Positions 5,511 to 9,681 of a stretch of 9,681 nucleotides of DNA are shown here, in pieces. The DNA is from Gammaproteobacteria bacterium (GTDB taxonomy: Bacteria > Pseudomonadota > Gammaproteobacteria > SZUA-152): positions 1 through 9,681 of the forward strand of contig JAUVNZ010000041.1 of assembly GCA_030599435.1 (NCBI GenBank). The letters are read 5' to 3'. A model generated the notes under the pieces. It did no database searches and had not been told where the DNA came from. It saw nothing but the letters and a program-made list of their open reading frames with translations. The position numbers and the translations under genes were made by a program. Every line of letters begins with the position of its first letter. Position 1 is the stretch's first letter.

Positions 5511-8450
5511 ATGCGGTATTTTTGTTGGAAAATCGCGGAGATAATTCGTCCTATGCGGCCCAACGTGAGCAGTATACGCTGGAGATTTATTGTTACGGCA
5601 ATTGTGCTGGCTGCGATGGCATTGCCCGCTATTTTCTATACGCAAAGCCGGTTTCGCGAGACATCGCACGAAAGTACCCTTCTAGTACAGGAGCATCGGG
5701 ATTTTGGTTGGGTGCTTAACTCCCTTAAAGATTCTCTCCGGGCTGCAGAAAGTTCTATATATAGGTATCCCTTGTTGTTGGATGAGGAATCACGCCGCGA
5801 TGTGTTGATCCGTCTTGCAGAAGCACAATTTCAGTCAAAGCAGCTTCAAGAGCACTATGTCGTTGATCGGCATGGCCAGTTTGGTGATTTTGCTGCAAAT
5901 CTAAATTTTGTACTCAATCGTCTAAATGAAGAAACAAAAAATTTATTGGACGTGTTATCTGATGTTCAAACCCGTTTTCCAGCAGCCCCAATATTAGTCA
6001 ATAAACTTTACCCTGCGAATCTTGAATTTACGGCCGCTGTGGAAACAGCCATCCTTGATGTTTTAGAACTACCCGAAAGTCCTGAGCAAGAGAAAATAAA
6101 ACAGACCCTTCAGGATATACGATATGCGTGGGCACAACAGGTAAGTTCTGTTCAAATTTTTGTTGCTAATCGATCGGGTGTATTCGGCCAGCCTAAGAAA
6201 AGCATGAAGTTAAACAAAACTAATCGAGAAATATACGCACAACAAATTGATGATTATTTGGTACGCCTACATGAATTAGATTCACAGGGTAAATTAGACA
6301 TTGAGTTAAAAATGTCTTTAGAGAATATGAGGCTGGCAAAAATACGCTATGACAATAACTTTAATGAAGCTAAGGATATATATTTATCAAAAAACTGGCG
6401 CGCAGACATGCCAATTCTTCGAAACAACATTCGGCCAATTCTAGACCAGTCCTGGGGTATTATTGAGTTAATGCAAGAAGAGCTCGATGAGTTGGCACAA
6501 CAGAATTTAATGAAATCACTAGCGACCGCAGACACCTTATCGAACATAATATGGTTGTTTGCTGGCTTTATGGCAGCGCTTTTATTTATAGCCTATCTAT
6601 TATTTGAATATCTAATACGAAGACCACTATATGAAGTATCCAAGGCATTAGATGCTGCGGGTCGAGGTGAAAATTACATCCCAGTTTTACGTTCTCCTAC
6701 ACAAGAAACTAATTCATTAGTAGAATCATTTCGTCGTATGCAGGGCCAGGTTATTTCCAGGCAACTTCGGCTCGAAGCTATTCTAGATAATGCGGCAGAA
6801 GGAATCATAACTATTGACGGATCTGGAATAATCGAAACATTTAATGATGCAGCTCTAAAATTATTCAGATTTAACTATAGTGAAGTTATTGGTATATCCA
6901 TCGATGATGTGGTTAATTTCCCTGATAATAGTCCGTATTCCGATTTTCTTGATCTATGCGAGGGATTACCAACTGGTGTTGATGAGAACGAAACAATAGT
7001 TGAAGTATTTCGTCGTGATAAACTGCCTTTCCCAATGTCGATTAAGATTAATAAGTTTAAGATTGAGGATAATTTATTTTATATCGCAATCGTTGAAGAC
7101 ATTGGCGATCGTATCGCCATGATAGAGAACCTCAGGGAAATGGCGGAACATGATTCATTAACAGGGTTATATAATCGCCAATACTTTATGACAGAGCTTG
7201 AACGCGTGGTGGAAAATATACGTAGAGGAAACCATAGACAATTTGGTTTGTTATACATAGATTTGGATAATTTTAAGTATGTAAATGATACGTTGGGCCA
7301 TATTGCTGGTGATCGAGTGCTCATTGAAGTTACAGAGATGCTTCGTCATCGCAATAGAAAAAGTGATTTGTTAGTAAGATTAGGCGGCGATGAGTTTGCA
7401 ATATTAATATATGATGCAGATAGAGAGCACATTGTTAAAGCAGCTGATGCACATCGTAAATTGTTAGCTGACTTTGTATTCAAACACGAAGGTAGTGTAG
7501 TACAAATAGGCTGTTCTATAGGAATTACATTATTTGGGGACAGGGAGGTAAGTGAAGAAGATTTACTAGTTCAGGCAGATATCGCATGCCATGTCGCTAA
7601 GCGCTCAGGACGAAATAGGGTCCATGTTTTTGAGACAGATGATAAAAAGAATATGGCTGCTATGTCGGAAGATATGGGCTGGGCGCGTAGGATTAACGAT
7701 GCAATCGAAAACAACCAGTTTCGTCTTGCTTGCCAGCCTATAATGGAGTTGAAGACAGGAGAAATATATCGCCAGGAAGTTTTGTTAAGAATGACTGATG
7801 AACATAATGAATTAATTTTACCCGCAGGATTTTTGCCGTCGGCTGAACGTTTTGGACTAATGCGAGCAATAGATAGCTGGGTTGTAGAGCACTCTATTGA
7901 ATATCTTGGCGCCCAGTTGAAAAAGAATCCGCGCCTACATTTTTCGATTAATCTTTCAGCAGAATCTGTGGGAGATAAAAAAATACTAGAAACTATAACG
8001 AATTCATTGCTGCATCATGAGGTTCCACCTACAGCTGTTACATTTGAAATTACTGAAACTGTTGCAATCGCAAATATTGATAAGGCAGTAGAGTTTTTAA
8101 ATCAATTGCGTAATCATGGTTGTCAGACTGCACTTGATGACTTCGGAGTAGGCTACTCTTCTTTTGCATACCTTAAAGATTTGCCGGTAGATTATGTCAA
8201 GATAGATGGTTCTTTTGTTCGGGATATAAATCGTGATAAATTACAATTGGCGATGGTGAGGTCTATGAATGATATAGCTCATGCTATGGGTAAGTACACG
8301 ATTGCAGAGTTTGTAGGTAATGCAGATGTAATGAGGCTTTTAAAAGAAATAAAAGTAGATTTTATTCAGGGATACCATGTAGGCGGACCAGTATTAATAG
8401 AAAATGATATGCTATTTGAAACTAAGTCTAACGTTATTCGTTTAATGTAG
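5511..8450 (+). CDS. Membrane-anchored PAS-GGDEF-EAL protein (c-di-GMP synthesis/hydrolysis)
   Basis: This 979-residue protein spans the inner membrane twice (~24-43 and ~346-368). A largely helical extracytoplasmic region of ~300 residues lies between; I do not recognise its fold or ligand. Inside follow a HAMP-like linker (~370-418), a PAS domain (~421-540), a GGDEF domain (~546-705) and an EAL domain (~733-965). The GGDEF motif is intact at 625-629, with an RxxD product-inhibition site (RKSD, 616-619). In the EAL domain the signature reads EVL (756-758), a tolerated variant, and the catalytic set appears complete: E756, N814, E846, D876/D877, K897, E933, Q953. Segment AEFVG differs from the common AEGVE. 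Both activities are therefore possible; which dominates cannot be told from sequence. An alternative start at ATG 5553, with GGAG 12 bases upstream, would remove 14 residues and leave the first membrane helix intact. The next gene is convergent, so this is probably a single-gene transcript. Confidence 0.93.
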   Translation: MRYFCWKIAEIIRPMRPNVSSIRWRFIVTAIVLAAMALPAIFYTQSRFRETSHESTLLVQEHRDFGWVLNSLKDSLRAAESSIYRYPLLLDEESRRDVLIRLAEAQFQSKQLQEHYVVDRHGQFGDFAANLNFVLNRLNEETKNLLDVLSDVQTRFPAAPILVNKLYPANLEFTAAVETAILDVLELPESPEQEKIKQTLQDIRYAWAQQVSSVQIFVANRSGVFGQPKKSMKLNKTNREIYAQQIDDYLVRLHELDSQGKLDIELKMSLENMRLAKIRYDNNFNEAKDIYLSKNWRADMPILRNNIRPILDQSWGIIELMQEELDELAQQNLMKSLATADTLSNIIWLFAGFMAALLFIAYLLFEYLIRRPLYEVSKALDAAGRGENYIPVLRSPTQETNSLVESFRRMQGQVISRQLRLEAILDNAAEGIITIDGSGIIETFNDAALKLFRFNYSEVIGISIDDVVNFPDNSPYSDFLDLCEGLPTGVDENETIVEVFRRDKLPFPMSIKINKFKIEDNLFYIAIVEDIGDRIAMIENLREMAEHDSLTGLYNRQYFMTELERVVENIRRGNHRQFGLLYIDLDNFKYVNDTLGHIAGDRVLIEVTEMLRHRNRKSDLLVRLGGDEFAILIYDADREHIVKAADAHRKLLADFVFKHEGSVVQIGCSIGITLFGDREVSEEDLLVQADIACHVAKRSGRNRVHVFETDDKKNMAAMSEDMGWARRINDAIENNQFRLACQPIMELKTGEIYRQEVLLRMTDEHNELILPAGFLPSAERFGLMRAIDSWVVEHSIEYLGAQLKKNPRLHFSINLSAESVGDKKILETITNSLLHHEVPPTAVTFEITETVAIANIDKAVEFLNQLRNHGCQTALDDFGVGYSSFAYLKDLPVDYVKIDGSFVRDINRDKLQLAMVRSMNDIAHAMGKYTIAEFVGNADVMRLLKEIKVDFIQGYHVGGPVLIENDMLFETKSNVIRLM

Positions 8451-8483
8451 ATTAAATATTAACATCCTATTTTTCATAGAAAA

Positions 8484-9518
8484 TTATAGATGTGTAGACG
8501 GTAAGGTTGCTGTCAAACTTTTCAGAAATTCTGCAATATCCTTCACGTCAGGTTCTGAAAGAACTTTATCTAATTGTGTTTTCGCCATTACGCGTATAGC
8601 CTCTTCGAGCGTTGAAACTGAACCATTGTGGAAATAAGGAGCAGTTAGCTCAATATTCCGTAATGTTGGTACTCGCCACATGTAACGTTCATCGGGCAAG
8701 CCAGTATATTCGTATAACCCAAGGTCATCAGAAAGTTTGTATTTCCGCTCAAAAGTTGATCCTAAATTATTTGGAAATAGTTCATAAAATCCATCCCCCA
8801 TCTTAAGCGCAGGCCCAGGGGCAGGCCCAGAAAATGTTGAACCAAAATGGCATGCAAGACATCCAGTATCATTAAATAATTTTAACCCGCGTTTTGCACT
8901 AGCAGTTATTGCTGATTTATTACCGGTAATATAATTGTCAAACGGACTTTTTCCTGTCATCAATGATCGTTCAAAACTTGCAATTGCACGTGCTAGATTA
9001 ATTCCAGAAACAGGATTTTCTAGATTAGAATCATCATTAAAAGCATTTTTAAAACCTTGCTGGTATCTGGCAGAACGATTTAGATGGGTCACTATTGCAC
9101 CAATGTCCGCCCACTTCGATACTACGGGATCGCGCAAATGGTCAAGTGTTTGATTCTCAAGACTTGTCGAACGTCCATCCCAATACAATACAGTTTGTAA
9201 ACCAATATTCCATAAGCTGGGCGCAGAACGACGGGTTTTACTACCATTTTGGCCTATAGATACTGATTTGTTGTCACCACCACCATGCGCAAGCTGATGG
9301 CAGCTATTACATGATAGGGAGCTATCCAGTCCTAGCAATTCAGGATCAAAATATAATTGTTTACCCAGGGCTATTTTGGCTTGTGTTTGAGGGTTTTCTA
9401 CCGGAACTGGTGATGACTCAGGTAGTGGCTGTAAATAATCAAATGTCCAGCTAGTCCCAGGTACAAGGAGGAACAAGAAGAAAAGGAAGACAAATTTCAG
9501 GTTTAAAGGGCCGCGCAT
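8484..9518 (-). CDS. Di-haem cytochrome c peroxidase (CcpA/MauG family), periplasmic
   Basis: The 344-residue product starts with a Sec signal peptide (basic start, hydrophobic core ~8-20, cleavage likely around 24-26), so the mature protein is periplasmic. Two CxxCH haem c sites are present, CNSCH (70-74) and CLACH (220-224), one per domain, as in bacterial di-haem peroxidases that reduce hydrogen peroxide with electrons from small cytochromes or cupredoxins. Family features include LYFDPELL, LYWDGR (~111-116), RVPTLRNIELTAPYFHNGS (~282-300) and a methionine at 311 in VMAKTQLDK, the expected axial ligand of the electron-transferring haem. Length fits the family (about 320-350). A GGA lies eight to nine bases before ATG 9518 and a sigma-70-like promoter is seen upstream. 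MauG-type oxidases share this layout, but no mau genes are in view, so peroxidase is the better reading. Its partner cytochrome is not in the window. Confidence 0.93.
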   Translation of the reverse strand: MRGPLNLKFVFLFFLFLLVPGTSWTFDYLQPLPESSPVPVENPQTQAKIALGKQLYFDPELLGLDSSLSCNSCHQLAHGGGDNKSVSIGQNGSKTRRSAPSLWNIGLQTVLYWDGRSTSLENQTLDHLRDPVVSKWADIGAIVTHLNRSARYQQGFKNAFNDDSNLENPVSGINLARAIASFERSLMTGKSPFDNYITGNKSAITASAKRGLKLFNDTGCLACHFGSTFSGPAPGPALKMGDGFYELFPNNLGSTFERKYKLSDDLGLYEYTGLPDERYMWRVPTLRNIELTAPYFHNGSVSTLEEAIRVMAKTQLDKVLSEPDVKDIAEFLKSLTATLPSTHL

Positions 9519-9554
9519 TGTTATTCCGTCAGTGTTGATTCAATAAAGTCATGC

Positions 9555-9582
9555 ATTGTACCCGAGCTAATAAGGCAGTCTA
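9555..9582 (-). promoter_or_regulatory. Sigma-70-like promoter for the cytochrome c peroxidase gene
   Basis: On the - strand, TAGACT (9577-9582; four of six matches to TTGACA) and TACAAT (9555-9560; five of six matches to TATAAT) are separated by 16 bases. Transcription would start near 9548, giving a leader of about 30 bases before ATG 9518. The match is reasonable but not exceptional in AT-rich DNA. Confidence 0.45.
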
Positions 9583-9681
9583 GCGAGAGATTTTTCTAAA
9601 GAAGATCTGATTGGCAATATTTCGACTTTGGGGTAGTCGCTTGAGGTCAAAATATTGTCTTTCCAACAGACATGTTTTGGT

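Noticed and set aside
8471..8483. TTTTC-ATA-GAAAA hairpin between the convergent GGDEF-EAL and peroxidase genes
   Set aside because: Five-pair, almost all A-T stem with a three-base loop; too weak to call a terminator.
9580..9681. Open frame on the - strand running in from the right edge and ending in TAG at 9580-9582 (33 codons visible)
   Set aside because: It could be the C terminus of a neighbouring gene, but 33 codons with no recognisable motif are expected by chance and its stop overlaps the proposed -35 element of the peroxidase gene.
1..9681. CRISPR arrays, tRNA/rRNA genes, insertion sequences or attachment sites
   Set aside because: No direct-repeat arrays, transposase frames, terminal inverted repeats or tRNA-like cloverleaf sequences were seen on either strand by eye.

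Overview
The window is AT-rich DNA from a gammaproteobacterium. The evidence is a FleQ/FlrA-type flagellar regulator, a sigma-54 promoter, and the run rluE-mnmA-hflD, which matches the order rluE-nudJ-mnmA-hflD-purB known from Escherichia coli. I cannot name a genus.

Left part (1-2775, + strand): a compact flagellar-type locus. It holds the 3' end of a fleQ/flrA-like gene (AAA+ tail and Fis-type HTH), a near-consensus sigma-54 promoter at 493-510, a shortened fliF and a full-length fliG. The usual intervening genes (the FleS/FleR-type two-component pair and fliE) are absent, and nothing resembling fliH, fliI or fliJ follows fliG. The FliF is the oddest object here. It keeps the first membrane helix, the C-terminal ring-building domain (RBM3), the second membrane helix and the FliG-binding tail. 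It lacks, in frame, most of RBM1 and all of RBM2, the parts of the MS-ring that surround the export gate. FliG is full length and keeps its torque residues. This looks like a maintained membrane-ring plus C-ring module separated from flagellar export, not random decay.

Middle part (2859-5365, - strand): housekeeping genes rluE (23S rRNA pseudouridine synthase E), mnmA (tRNA 2-thiouridylase) and hflD. They run convergently towards fliG. nudJ is missing between rluE and mnmA, and purB is missing after hflD.

Right part (5366-9681): a divergent intergenic region precedes a 979-codon membrane protein with a large extracytoplasmic sensor region, HAMP-like linker, PAS, GGDEF and EAL domains (c-di-GMP turnover). 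Convergent to it is a secreted di-haem cytochrome c peroxidase gene with a plausible sigma-70 promoter. The last ~100 bases contain no gene I can support.

Possible functional link (inference): FleQ homologues are c-di-GMP-responsive, so the GGDEF-EAL enzyme could feed into the fleQ-fliF-fliG locus, but the genes are about 2.7 kb apart with housekeeping genes between them.
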